A DNA stretch of 6,080 nt from Lutispora sp. (GCA_030834765.1 JAUQXG010000075.1:1-6080); one strand, 5' to 3'. Counted from the first letter of the stretch, positions 1 through 6,038 are shown. The notes: generated by a model from the letters alone, not told the origin. Numbers and translations are program-made.

Positions 1-7
1 CTAATTC

Positions 8-62
8 AAATGAAAAGTGGATGTAACAAAACTTCGAGTTTCGTTACATCCACTTTTCATTT
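8..62. terminator. Long hairpin, probable bidirectional terminator
   Basis: A 20-bp perfect inverted repeat (8-27 against 43-62) continues inward past one A/C mismatch into AAACT/AGTTT, leaving a tiny TCG loop. The outer ends are A-rich on the left and T-rich on the right (ACTTTTCATTTTA on the plus strand, ACTTTTCATTTGAA on the minus strand), so either strand's transcript would give a stem followed by a U-rich tail. It lies about 100 nt beyond the stop of the minus-strand ABC operon and is its best terminator candidate. It could also end a convergent gene left of the window. The stem is longer than most intrinsic terminators, so a small repeat element is the alternative. Confidence 0.6.
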
Positions 63-98
63 TAGTATCCAGTAACATAGGAGTCGATAAACTCTCCA

Positions 99-147
99 TT
101 GCGGTTTTTTTATTTGCCGCAAGACAGATTGCCAATTTTTATTGGCA
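99..147. other. Two short hairpins after the permease gene
   Basis: Between the permease stop and the long hairpin are two small inverted repeats: TTGCGG/CCGCAA (99-104 and 117-122, enclosing a seven-T run) and TGCCAAT/ATTGGCA (130-136 and 141-147, loop TTTT). Read on the minus strand, neither is followed by a clear U tract, so they are weak terminators at best. They may instead be 3'-end stability structures for the operon mRNA. Confidence 0.3.
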
Positions 148-158
148 TTTAAAATAAC

Positions 159-791
159 TTATCGTCCCTTGCTTTTATATAGTTTATTGGAAAACCTGTA
201 ACAAAACACATTTATAAAAATTGCAATAATAAACACGGCAATCCAAAGAGGACTATTCATCAAGTAATTATACAAAAGAGCCATAAGGGCCATATAGGGA
301 AAAATTGCAAGTGCACCGATAATATCGGCTTTTTGCGCCTCAAATATATAGAATATTAGAAACTCTATCGGTATAAAAACGGCAACTAATAGTAAGCCAT
401 AAGGTAGAATATGCGTTTGTACAATTGCAAACATTTCCGGTTTTATCGCATGTGTTATGCCGGAAAATAAAATTAAAAGGGGCGTAGTGATTAAGCAGAA
501 AAGATAAATAATCATACCCCTTGCCCCGATGATCGCCTTAGACGTAACAGGTAATATGCTGAATAGTAGCTTAGTCTTATATTTTTCGTCGTTAAACGCA
601 AAATTCCGCAGAAGCAAATAAGACAACATCAATAGTCCCACAGCATAAATAATAACATTTGCAAAGTCATTATTTACGTTAATTTGATTAAAAAACGTCG
701 GGAATAATGCAATACTAAGAAGTTGTAACCAAACAATTTGACTTAATGCAGAAACCTGCATTTTTGTGAAATGAAGAAAGTTTGAGCCCAT
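159..791 (-). CDS. ABC-2 type transporter permease
   Basis: A 210-residue integral membrane protein. Hydrophobic stretches at about residues 17-37, 43-62, 91-112, 128-150, 156-176 and 181-199 fit the six-helix layout of ABC-2 permeases, with a short basic C-terminal tail (KLYKSKGR). The loop before helix 3 carries the pattern FNDEKYKTKLLFSILPVT, typical of the small ABC-2 permeases found beside YtrB-like ATPases. It should form the membrane channel for the ATPase encoded just upstream; the substrate cannot be told from sequence. The ATG overlaps the ATPase stop codon by one base (TAATG), and an AAGGAGG site ends 8 nt before it, so translation is probably coupled. The YtrA-type regulator in the operon suggests a role in cell-envelope stress or antibiotic response, by analogy with Bacillus Ytr systems. 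Confidence 0.85.
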   Translation of the reverse strand: MGSNFLHFTKMQVSALSQIVWLQLLSIALFPTFFNQINVNNDFANVIIYAVGLLMLSYLLLRNFAFNDEKYKTKLLFSILPVTSKAIIGARGMIIYLFCLITTPLLILFSGITHAIKPEMFAIVQTHILPYGLLLVAVFIPIEFLIFYIFEAQKADIIGALAIFPYMALMALLYNYLMNSPLWIAVFIIAIFINVFCYRFSNKLYKSKGR

Positions 792-1651
792 TATTTGTGC
801 CTCCTTGTATAGTAGAGCATTATATCCTCGATCGTGGGGACTTCATAAGCTGTTTTGTCCGGCAGCACCTTTTTGAGTACCGCTTTTTTATCCGTCAGTC
901 CTTCAAAACCGTAAGCGGATTTGTTTATACCAATAAAGTGATTTTCATAATCTGGCAATAATGCCGCAGTATCGCCTTTTACAATGGCGTGTTGATCTTT
1001 TATTTCGTCCTTTTGCCCTTGCAGGATAATTTTGCCGTCAAATATGAAAAACAAATAGTCAGCTATTTTATCAAGGTCGGAAGTAATATGCGTTGACATC
1101 AAAACAGTTTTATTGTCCTCAAACACAATGTCTTTGAGTATTTCTATCAGTTCACTTCTCACCAAAGGATCAAGGCCGGATGTAGGCTCGTCCAGAATAA
1201 AAAGGTCAGCGCCATGCGAAAGGGCAAGCACAAGCGCGTATTTCATTCTCATGCCTCTGGACAAATCCTTAATCTTTTTACCCTCCGGCAATTCAAATTT
1301 TTCCCTATAGAACTGATACGTATTATCGTTCCATGTAGGGTACATGGGAGCAATCAGACTTTTCATTTTTCTCAAGGTCAAGTCTTCGTAAAAATGACCA
1401 TCATCAAGAACAATGCCTAGCTTTGATTTGATTTCTAAATCATTGGTAACGCTATCCATACCCAGAACCGTAATTTTTCCATCATCTGGTTTGATAATGT
1501 TTAGTATACTTTTAATGGTTGTCGTTTTTCCCGCGCCATTAGGCCCTATAAAGCCGGTCAGCGTTCCCTTTTCTAGCGACATATTTATATTCCGCAAACT
1601 GAAATCATCATAGTTTTTACATAGGTTGTGAATTTCCAAAACCATATCCAA
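791..1651 (-). CDS. ABC transporter ATP-binding protein (YtrB-like)
   Basis: A 286-residue ABC ATPase that should power the neighbouring permease. Visible motifs are Walker A GPNGAGKTT (36-44), a signature written LSRGM (130-134) instead of LSGGQ, Walker B FILDEP (151-156) with the catalytic Glu155, the D-loop SGLD (158-161) and the switch His188 (STH). The usual Q-loop glutamine is not evident: the segment reads VLDDGHFYEDLT (81-92), a form common in YtrB/EcsA-like ATPases. About 80 residues follow the nucleotide-binding core. Start choice: GGGGAGG at 1665-1659 lies 7 nt before TTG (1651) but 13 nt before the first ATG (1645), so TTG is preferred. The start follows the regulator's stop codon after only 2 nt, so the ribosome binding site lies inside the regulator gene. 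Confidence 0.9.
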   Translation of the reverse strand: MDMVLEIHNLCKNYDDFSLRNINMSLEKGTLTGFIGPNGAGKTTTIKSILNIIKPDDGKITVLGMDSVTNDLEIKSKLGIVLDDGHFYEDLTLRKMKSLIAPMYPTWNDNTYQFYREKFELPEGKKIKDLSRGMRMKYALVLALSHGADLFILDEPTSGLDPLVRSELIEILKDIVFEDNKTVLMSTHITSDLDKIADYLFFIFDGKIILQGQKDEIKDQHAIVKGDTAALLPDYENHFIGINKSAYGFEGLTDKKAVLKKVLPDKTAYEVPTIEDIMLYYTRRHK

Positions 1652-1653
1652 TC

Positions 1654-2028
1654 TTATTCCTCCCCGCTTAACTCATCTATAATTTTTTTCAAATCCTCGC
1701 CTAAAATTCCAACAGGCTTTGCATACTCAATAATATCCATAAGCTTTTTCTCAATTTCCACCAACCGGGTTTCTCGTAAAAGTTCCATATTCTGCGGCGC
1801 AACAAAAGAACCTTTTCCCATCATATTGATAGTAAATCCTTCTGCTTCCAAGCCCTCATATGCTTTCCTTGTAGTAATAACGCTAACATTCAAATCCTTT
1901 GCCAAGCCCCTAACAGACGGTAAAACAGCCCCCTCTTTTAATTCGCCAGACAGGATAGCGGATTTAATCTGCTTCATAATCTGCTCGTAAATAGGCACTT
2001 CCGCAGAATTTACAATGATTATATTCAA
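1654..2028 (-). CDS. GntR-family (YtrA subfamily) transcriptional regulator
   Basis: A small 124-residue repressor. The winged helix-turn-helix begins at PIYEQI (12-17); the recognition region is about residues 35-61 (LPSVRGLAKDLNVSVITTRKAYEGL is the helix-turn-helix, split here only by description), and the wing is GKGSFVA (71-77). A short helical tail of about 40 residues replaces the large effector domain of other GntR proteins, which is the YtrA hallmark and probably forms the dimer interface. Start choice: AGAGGTG (2043-2037) is only 2 nt from an ATG at 2034 but 8 nt from TTG at 2028. The TTG start gives MNIIIVNSAEVPIYEQ, the usual N-terminus for clostridial YtrA proteins. It is first in the operon and probably represses it; ligand unknown. 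Confidence 0.88.
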   Translation of the reverse strand: MNIIIVNSAEVPIYEQIMKQIKSAILSGELKEGAVLPSVRGLAKDLNVSVITTRKAYEGLEAEGFTINMMGKGSFVAPQNMELLRETRLVEIEKKLMDIIEYAKPVGILGEDLKKIIDELSGEE

Positions 2029-2051
2029 TATCATATCACCTCTATATCTGA

Positions 2052-2069
2052 ATAGTGTGCATACACTAT
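2052..2069. promoter_or_regulatory. Likely operator for the GntR regulator
   Basis: A perfect inverted repeat ATAGTGT-GCAT-ACACTAT with 7-bp arms. The -10 box read on the minus strand ends at 2076, which puts the predicted start of transcription near 2069. The palindrome would then cover about +1 to +18, a typical repressor position. GntR dimers bind such two-fold sites, and the first gene of the transcript is a YtrA-type regulator. That this protein binds here is inference. Confidence 0.65.
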
Positions 2070-2075
2070 GAGCAC

Positions 2076-2104
2076 AGTATAGCCTATCATCATATGAGTG
2101 TCAA
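2076..2104 (-). promoter_or_regulatory. Sigma-A promoter of the GntR-ABC operon
   Basis: On the minus strand, TTGACA (2104-2099) is a perfect -35 box. After exactly 17 bp comes TATACT (2081-2076), one base off the TATAAT consensus. It points at the regulator gene with a leader of about 40 nt that contains the operator and the ribosome binding site. Confidence 0.8.
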
Positions 2105-2127
2105 TACTTCTAAAAGCAGATTGTTAG

Positions 2128-2232
2128 AAATTAATCTCTGAAGGTCTAATTCCTCGCCCTTTGGGCGAAGTAATTTTAGGTTTTGGGGATTTGGATTTCA
2201 TTGAAATTGCAGACCGTCCATTCAGTATATAG
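2128..2232 (+). pseudogene. Possible C-terminal gene remnant
   Basis: An open stretch of 34 codons with no start codon, preceded by an in-frame TAG and ending in TAG, reads like protein (for example IPRPLGEVILGFGDLDF). The opposite strand of the same DNA also reads open as a lysine/proline-rich peptide (MKSKSPKPKITSPKGRG). A strong hairpin overlaps the stop, as often seen at gene ends. I do not recognise a family, and chance remains likely for so short a stretch. Confidence 0.2.
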
Positions 2233-2260
2233 CATTAAGAGAAAGTGTCTTAATGCTATA
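2228..2260. repeat. 13-bp perfect inverted repeat (hairpin)
   Basis: TATAGCATTAAGA (2228-2240) and its exact reverse complement (2248-2260) enclose a 7-nt loop, GAAAGTG. With a 2-nt bulge the stem extends outward to AGTA/TACT. Neither strand has a T run after it, so it is not a standard terminator. It may be the 3' end of a lost gene, a protein-binding site or a piece of a small mobile repeat. Confidence 0.6.
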
Positions 2261-2319
2261 CTCTTATATGCAGATGGCAAAGCTACTAAACGGTTTAACA
2301 TTGCGAATATCAAGCTCTT

Positions 2320-2347
2320 TTGATAATATTGATGTATATATTATCAT
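2320..2347 (+). promoter_or_regulatory. Possible promoter for the DUF454 gene, overlapped by a palindrome
   Basis: TTGATA (2320-2325) and TATCAT (2342-2347) are each one base from consensus and 16 bp apart. The interval also forms a 9-bp inverted repeat TGATAATAT/ATATTATCA (2321-2329, 2338-2346), so the match may partly reflect an AT-rich palindrome. It is the best promoter-like site I see for the rightward genes, about 200 nt upstream of the preferred DUF454 start. Confidence 0.35.
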
Positions 2348-2422
2348 GGGGGCTTTTGCATAATTAGAGTTGAATAGAAGAATACAAAGGTGGACCATAG
2401 AGCATCGTTAGCAATACTAGCA

Positions 2423-2455
2423 ATGGATAAAATTTATATAGAAGGATTAAAATAA
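2423..2455 (+). pseudogene. FolB-like N-terminal scrap (MDKIYIEGLK)
   Basis: A ten-codon ORF reads MDKIYIEGLK and then stops at TAA. This closely matches the usual N-terminus of dihydroneopterin aldolase (FolB), where the first beta strand is normally followed by the segment leading to a Tyr-His-Gly motif. Nothing after the stop continues the family, and no ribosome binding site precedes the ATG. It is either a remnant of a deleted folB or a coincidence. Confidence 0.2.
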
Positions 2456-2546
2456 TCATATGAACAGCGATAAAGCCCTTGTAAATAAAGAATCGTCACC
2501 AGAGCTTCCATACCAAGAGGACTTTGTACAGCAGGAGGAAAAAAGC

Positions 2547-2969
2547 ATGGTATCAAAATCTTTGATAAAGTACGTTTTAATAATTATTGGGTCGATATCT
2601 CTTACTTTGGGAATTGTAGGAGTAGTGATTCCAATACTACCAACTACCCCGTTTTTGCTATTAGCCTCTTTTTGCTATGTTCGCAGCTCAAATCGTCTAT
2701 ACAATTGGCTGATCAATCATAAAGTTTTTGGCGCCTATATTTACAATTATATGACATATAAAGCTGTCAAAAGAAGCACTAAGGCGGGAGCTTTAATACT
2801 TTTGTGGATATCTTTGGGATCTTCCATATTCATTGTTCCTGCACTTCATCTAAAAATATTTCTTTGTATAATTGGTATCACTGTAAGTATACATATCCTT
2901 AAATTAAAAACCTTAGAACTTATTAAAAGTAAGGAAACTGAATCCTTAGAACGGAATAGGTTTTTATAG
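2547..2969 (+). CDS. DUF454 (YbaN-like) small membrane protein
   Basis: A 140-residue inner-membrane protein of unknown function. The family core is clear at residues 15-65: glycine-rich first helix, then VIPILPTTPFLLLASFCYVR, an RSS-x-RLYNWL motif and HKVFGAYI. Hydrophobic segments lie at about 7-29, 31-43, 79-97 and 99-117. Start choice: AGGAGG (2533-2538) lies 8 nt before ATG 2547, and this length suits the family (E. coli YbaN is about 125 residues). An in-frame ATG at 2460 would add 29 hydrophilic acidic residues, but its only site, AAGGA, is 13 nt away. The next gene, DUF503, starts 50 nt downstream, so the two are probably co-transcribed. Confidence 0.85.
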   Translation: MVSKSLIKYVLIIIGSISLTLGIVGVVIPILPTTPFLLLASFCYVRSSNRLYNWLINHKVFGAYIYNYMTYKAVKRSTKAGALILLWISLGSSIFIVPALHLKIFLCIIGITVSIHILKLKTLELIKSKETESLERNRFL

Positions 2970-3019
2970 ATCTATGGGTAGATACAAATCTATAAATATA
3001 TTATAGGGAAAGGATAAAG

Positions 3020-3301
3020 ATGATTATTGGCGTTGTGAAAGTTAAAATCCATACACCTTGGGTTCACTCTTTAAAAGAGAAGCGAATGGTAGTGAAAAGT
3101 ATCTGCGCAAAAGTGCGTAATAAATTTAATGTATCTATAGCTGAGGTAGAAGAGCAGGATATACATCAGATTATAGTTATTGCTTTTGCATGTATAGCAG
3201 GAAATTCTGCCCACGCTGACAGCATAAATGATAATGTATTAAATTTCATTGAGAGTAATACAGAAGGAAACATCATAAACATTGAAAGAGAACTAATCTA
3301 A
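3020..3301 (+). CDS. DUF503 family protein (YlxP-like)
   Basis: A 93-residue protein, full length for the DUF503 family. Signature features are the MIIGV start, HSLKEKR (16-22), NKFNVSIAEVEEQD (34-47), a hydrophobic strand IIVIAFACIA (51-60) and the C-terminal VLNFIE (73-78). The family has a small alpha/beta fold. In Bacillus, ylxP sits between infB and rbfA, which has led to suggestions of a role near ribosome maturation. Here it lies next to an RNA-processing enzyme instead. AAAGGA (3009-3014) is 5 nt before the ATG. Between this stop and the RNase Z start (105 nt) I see no terminator, so read-through into that gene is likely. Biochemical function is not known to me. Confidence 0.88.
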   Translation: MIIGVVKVKIHTPWVHSLKEKRMVVKSICAKVRNKFNVSIAEVEEQDIHQIIVIAFACIAGNSAHADSINDNVLNFIESNTEGNIINIERELI

Positions 3302-3406
3302 TTTAAAAAAACGTGATAAATGCCTTTCCGTGCTAGAGGTGATTCTGAAAATCTTAGAGATTATAGGTATATAAATAAGAATATTTTCTCAAAGTAAGGT
3401 GATGCT

Positions 3407-4357
3407 ATGCTTCATATAACTTTACTAGGTAGCGGAGGAGGAATGCCTATACCCACAAGGTTCCTTTCCTCGTTGCTTATCAATTATCAAGGAAGAAAAA
3501 TACTTATAGATTGTGGAGAAGGAACCCAGGTGGCTATGAGGAAGATGAACACTGGGTTTAAAAGTATTGATATAATTTGTTTAACCCATTTGCATGGAGA
3601 TCATATATTTGGTTTGCCAGGACTCTTAACGACCATGGGTAACAGTGAGCGAAGGGAACCCATTACCATAATTGGTACGGAAGGAACTTCGGAAGTTGTT
3701 AAAGGGTTGATGCGTTCTACTCCATATCTACCCTTCGATTTAGCTATCATAGAAAATCCAAACAAAGCTTTAGCAATTATGAATTCGGCAGGAGGGCTAC
3801 AGGTTAAAGAATATGACAAATCACAAAGTCATGAAATAATCATTTCAACAATTGAACTTGAACATTCTTCGCCATGTCTTGGATATGCCTTCCATATAGC
3901 CAGAAAACCAAAGTTTTGCATGGAAAAGGCTGCCTTATATAAGGTGCCAAAAGAAATATGGAGAAGATTACAGAACAAGGAAACTGTTATACATGATGAT
4001 AAAATCTATGAACCTGATATGGTATTGGGAGAAGAGAGAAGTGGAATAAAAATTAGCTTTATAACAGATACTCGACCAATAGAAACGATACCAGCTTTTA
4101 TCATGGGAAGTGATTTGTTGATTTGTGAAGGCACCTATGGAGATAATGAAGATATAGAAAAAGCTAAAAAAAATAAACATATGACCTTTAAAGAAGCAGC
4201 CGAGCTTGCTAAAGTGGGCAATGTAAAAGAAGTTTTGTTAACTCATTTTAGTTCCGCATTAGATAAACCTGAAATCTATAAATATAATGCGGAAGAAATA
4301 TTTAATAAGACAATCATTGGTTATGATGGATTTACAAAGACATTATCTTTTAAATAA
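3407..4357 (+). CDS. rnz: Ribonuclease Z (tRNA 3'-processing endonuclease)
   Basis: A 316-residue metallo-beta-lactamase-fold enzyme that removes the 3' trailer from tRNA precursors in the cytoplasm, mainly those without an encoded CCA. The N-terminus LLGSGGGMPIPTR is characteristic. Zinc ligands are all present: HLHGDH (61-66), His153 (EHSSPCLGYAF), Asp221 (FITDTR), and His280 (LLTHFSS). KHMTFKEAAELA with His258 near 257-268 is the HEAT-like RNase Z motif. The flexible tRNA-binding arm is at about 170-212; its usual GP-rich segment reads VPKEIWRRLQNKE, a form I associate with clostridial homologues. AAGGTGA (3396-3402) precedes the ATG by 4 nt. A terminator follows the gene, so it closes a probable DUF454-DUF503-rnz unit. 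Confidence 0.95.
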   Translation: MLHITLLGSGGGMPIPTRFLSSLLINYQGRKILIDCGEGTQVAMRKMNTGFKSIDIICLTHLHGDHIFGLPGLLTTMGNSERREPITIIGTEGTSEVVKGLMRSTPYLPFDLAIIENPNKALAIMNSAGGLQVKEYDKSQSHEIIISTIELEHSSPCLGYAFHIARKPKFCMEKAALYKVPKEIWRRLQNKETVIHDDKIYEPDMVLGEERSGIKISFITDTRPIETIPAFIMGSDLLICEGTYGDNEDIEKAKKNKHMTFKEAAELAKVGNVKEVLLTHFSSALDKPEIYKYNAEEIFNKTIIGYDGFTKTLSFK

Positions 4358-4415
4358 TAGCATGGAAGCCTAAGCATCTTATTTGCAAACACAACCAATT
4401 AGATTCCTACAAAGA

Positions 4416-4440
4416 GAGCCGATATCGGGCTTCTTTTTTT
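4416..4440 (+). terminator. Intrinsic terminator after rnz
   Basis: GAGCC (4416-4420) pairs with GGCTT (4428-4432; the outermost pair is G-U) around a GATATCG loop. A C and then seven T follow (TTCTTTTTTT). It lies about 60 nt past the rnz stop and separates that unit from the flavoenzyme gene. Confidence 0.8.
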
Positions 4441-4552
4441 ATGTGCTTTTTTAGGGTAGATCCAGGAATGACTGAAAATTTAAAGCTATGGCCCCAGATG
4501 TAACTATGTAATTTGTACAAGCATAAGATAAAACAAAAGGGAGATGATTATT

Positions 4553-5878
4553 TTGGGCGCTGAGGGCTTAACAGGTAAAGTTATTTGGCCTTGTAATCCG
4601 GAATATGAACAAGCCAGACAAGAGTACAACAGGGATATAGATGAATATCCCATAGCAATTGTATATTGCTGTAATGATCAGGATGTAGCCAATGCTATTA
4701 TTTGGTCCCAAAGAAACCAAATAATGCTGCGTATCCGTTCAGGGGGACATAACTACGAAGGATATTCAACTGGTACAGGAAAGCTGGTAATTGATACCAC
4801 GCTGATGAATAAAGTGGAAATAGATACGATAAATAACACCGTAAAGGTACAAGCAGGAACTCGGCTTGGAAAGTTATATCAAATACTTTATGACAAAGGA
4901 TATGCTTTTGCCGGCGGCACCTGTCCCACTGTAGCTATTTCCGGTTTGGTATTAGGTGGAGGGATTGGTTTATCCACTCGCTATTTGGGACTTACAGCTG
5001 ATAGCTTAATCGAAGTGGAAATGGTGGATGCCAAAGGGGATGTATTGATAGCAAATCAAAGCTTTCATTCAGATTTGTTTTGGGCACTGAGAGGAGCTGG
5101 CGGTGGAAATTTCGGAGTAGTTACTTCCTACATCTTTAAATTGCAAAAAAAGGTAGATAAGATAACGCTTATTCAGCTTGAGTGGAATAACAATAAACGG
5201 GCTAGATTCAGCTTCTTGAGTACATGGCAGAAGTGGTTAGAAAATTTGGACAGAAGGATAAGTGCATTCGGCAGAATATATAAGCAGGGAGCTTTACTTG
5301 TTGCTTTCTTCTATGGAAAACCAGAGGAAGCTCAAAGAATATTAGAGCCGATGCTAAGTATACCCAATATTACATTAAAGAACATTGAGTATGTTGATTT
5401 TATTGATGCCATAAATACAATAGGAAGTATATATCCGAAAAGTGATAGATTTCAAGATACAGGAAGATTTATGTATAAGTATCTTACAAAGGCAGAATTA
5501 TGTAATATCATAAGCATCCTAGATGAAGCACCTACAGATTATGATTCACTCATTAAGGTTTACTCATTAGGTGGAGCTGTAAGTGATGTGAATAGCAAAA
5601 AGACTGCTTTTTTCTATAGGCAAGCAAAATATATAATAGCTATTTCGTCAAGCTGGGAAAAGTCCTACGAATCATCAGTTAATAAGGAATGGGTAGGAGA
5701 AGGCTTTCGATATATAAAGAAGCTTACTTGTGGTTCATACGTAAACTTTCCTTATCATAATCTAAGAGATTATGAAATAGCCTATTACGGTGAATATATA
5801 AGAATTTTACACAGGGTTAAAGAAAAGTATGACCCCTGCACTGTATTTAGCTTTCCACAAAGTATCACACTGCCATAG
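4553..5878 (+). CDS. FAD-linked oxidoreductase, berberine bridge enzyme type
   Basis: A 441-residue flavoprotein of the VAO/PCMH family with a BBE C-terminal domain. The FAD-binding domain covers about residues 30-200. RSGGHNYEGYS holds His66, the expected 8-alpha attachment site. AGGTCPTV holds Cys124, the second attachment site in bicovalent members, followed by the LVLGGGIG loop (132-139) and ALRGAGGGNFGVVT (178-191). The BBE segment is at 394-438 (YVNFP, then YYG, then VKEKYDP and FPQSI). Relatives oxidise alcohols, sugars or amine-type natural products and pass electrons to oxygen; the substrate here is unknown. Start choice: GGGAG ends directly before an ATG at 4544 but 9 nt before TTG 4553, so TTG is preferred (ATG adds three residues). 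It has its own unit after the rnz terminator; I see no clear promoter in the 110 nt before it. Confidence 0.88.
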   Translation: MGAEGLTGKVIWPCNPEYEQARQEYNRDIDEYPIAIVYCCNDQDVANAIIWSQRNQIMLRIRSGGHNYEGYSTGTGKLVIDTTLMNKVEIDTINNTVKVQAGTRLGKLYQILYDKGYAFAGGTCPTVAISGLVLGGGIGLSTRYLGLTADSLIEVEMVDAKGDVLIANQSFHSDLFWALRGAGGGNFGVVTSYIFKLQKKVDKITLIQLEWNNNKRARFSFLSTWQKWLENLDRRISAFGRIYKQGALLVAFFYGKPEEAQRILEPMLSIPNITLKNIEYVDFIDAINTIGSIYPKSDRFQDTGRFMYKYLTKAELCNIISILDEAPTDYDSLIKVYSLGGAVSDVNSKKTAFFYRQAKYIIAISSSWEKSYESSVNKEWVGEGFRYIKKLTCGSYVNFPYHNLRDYEIAYYGEYIRILHRVKEKYDPCTVFSFPQSITLP

Positions 5879-5913
5879 GACTTTGGGTAAACAGGTAATC
5901 AGCTGCTCGGGGA

Positions 5914-5972
5914 GAGAAAGAACCCTTCTGCTAACATGGAAAGAAGACATGCTGGCAGGAGGGTCCTTTCTT
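5914..5972 (+). ncRNA. Strong hairpin downstream of the flavoenzyme gene
   Basis: Arms 5916-5931 and 5955-5970 pair over 16 positions: 14 Watson-Crick, one G-U and one A/C mismatch. There is also an inner CATG/CATG stem (5935-5938, 5948-5951) capped by a purine-rich 9-nt loop. The stem extends outward by one A-T and one G-U pair. It begins about 36 nt after the stop codon. The tail TTGAATGG is not U-rich enough for a clear terminator. It could be a 3' stabilising structure, a poor terminator or a structured RNA; no known riboswitch motif is evident. Confidence 0.4.
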
Positions 5973-6038
5973 GAATGGACATACTATCAATCACAAGTTA
6001 TAAAAAATAAAGATTGGTACATTCCTTTAAGATTTCTA

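Larger units (their letters stand above)
2105..2459. other. Intergenic region with no intact gene
   Basis: Between the divergent promoter region and the DUF454 gene I find no complete gene on either strand. The stretch holds a small stem TCGCCC/GGGCGA (2154-2168), a 13-bp perfect hairpin (2228-2260), an AT-rich palindrome (2321-2346) over a possible promoter, a 31-codon ORF from ATG 2268 without a ribosome binding site, and two protein-like scraps described separately. The mix of short open stretches and hairpins suggests decayed sequence. Confidence 0.5.

Noticed and set aside
1113..1990. Four plus-strand ORFs of 65-120 codons
   Set aside because: They lie antisense to the ABC ATPase and regulator genes, whose motifs are intact, and their serine/phenylalanine-rich content is typical of shadow frames.
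2268..2363. 31-codon ORF in the middle spacer (starts MQMAKLLNGL)
   Set aside because: No ribosome binding site upstream, and the possible promoter and palindrome lie inside it.
2965..2996. AT-only inverted repeat (TATAGAT/ATCTATA) across the DUF454 stop codon
   Set aside because: Weak stem, large loop and no T tract; not a convincing terminator.
3320..3397. 25-codon ORF in the gap before rnz (starts MPFRARGDSENL)
   Set aside because: No ribosome binding site and no known family; this length is expected by chance.
3601..4180. Two minus-strand ORFs of about 70 codons
   Set aside because: Antisense to rnz, with no ribosome binding sites or recognisable motifs.
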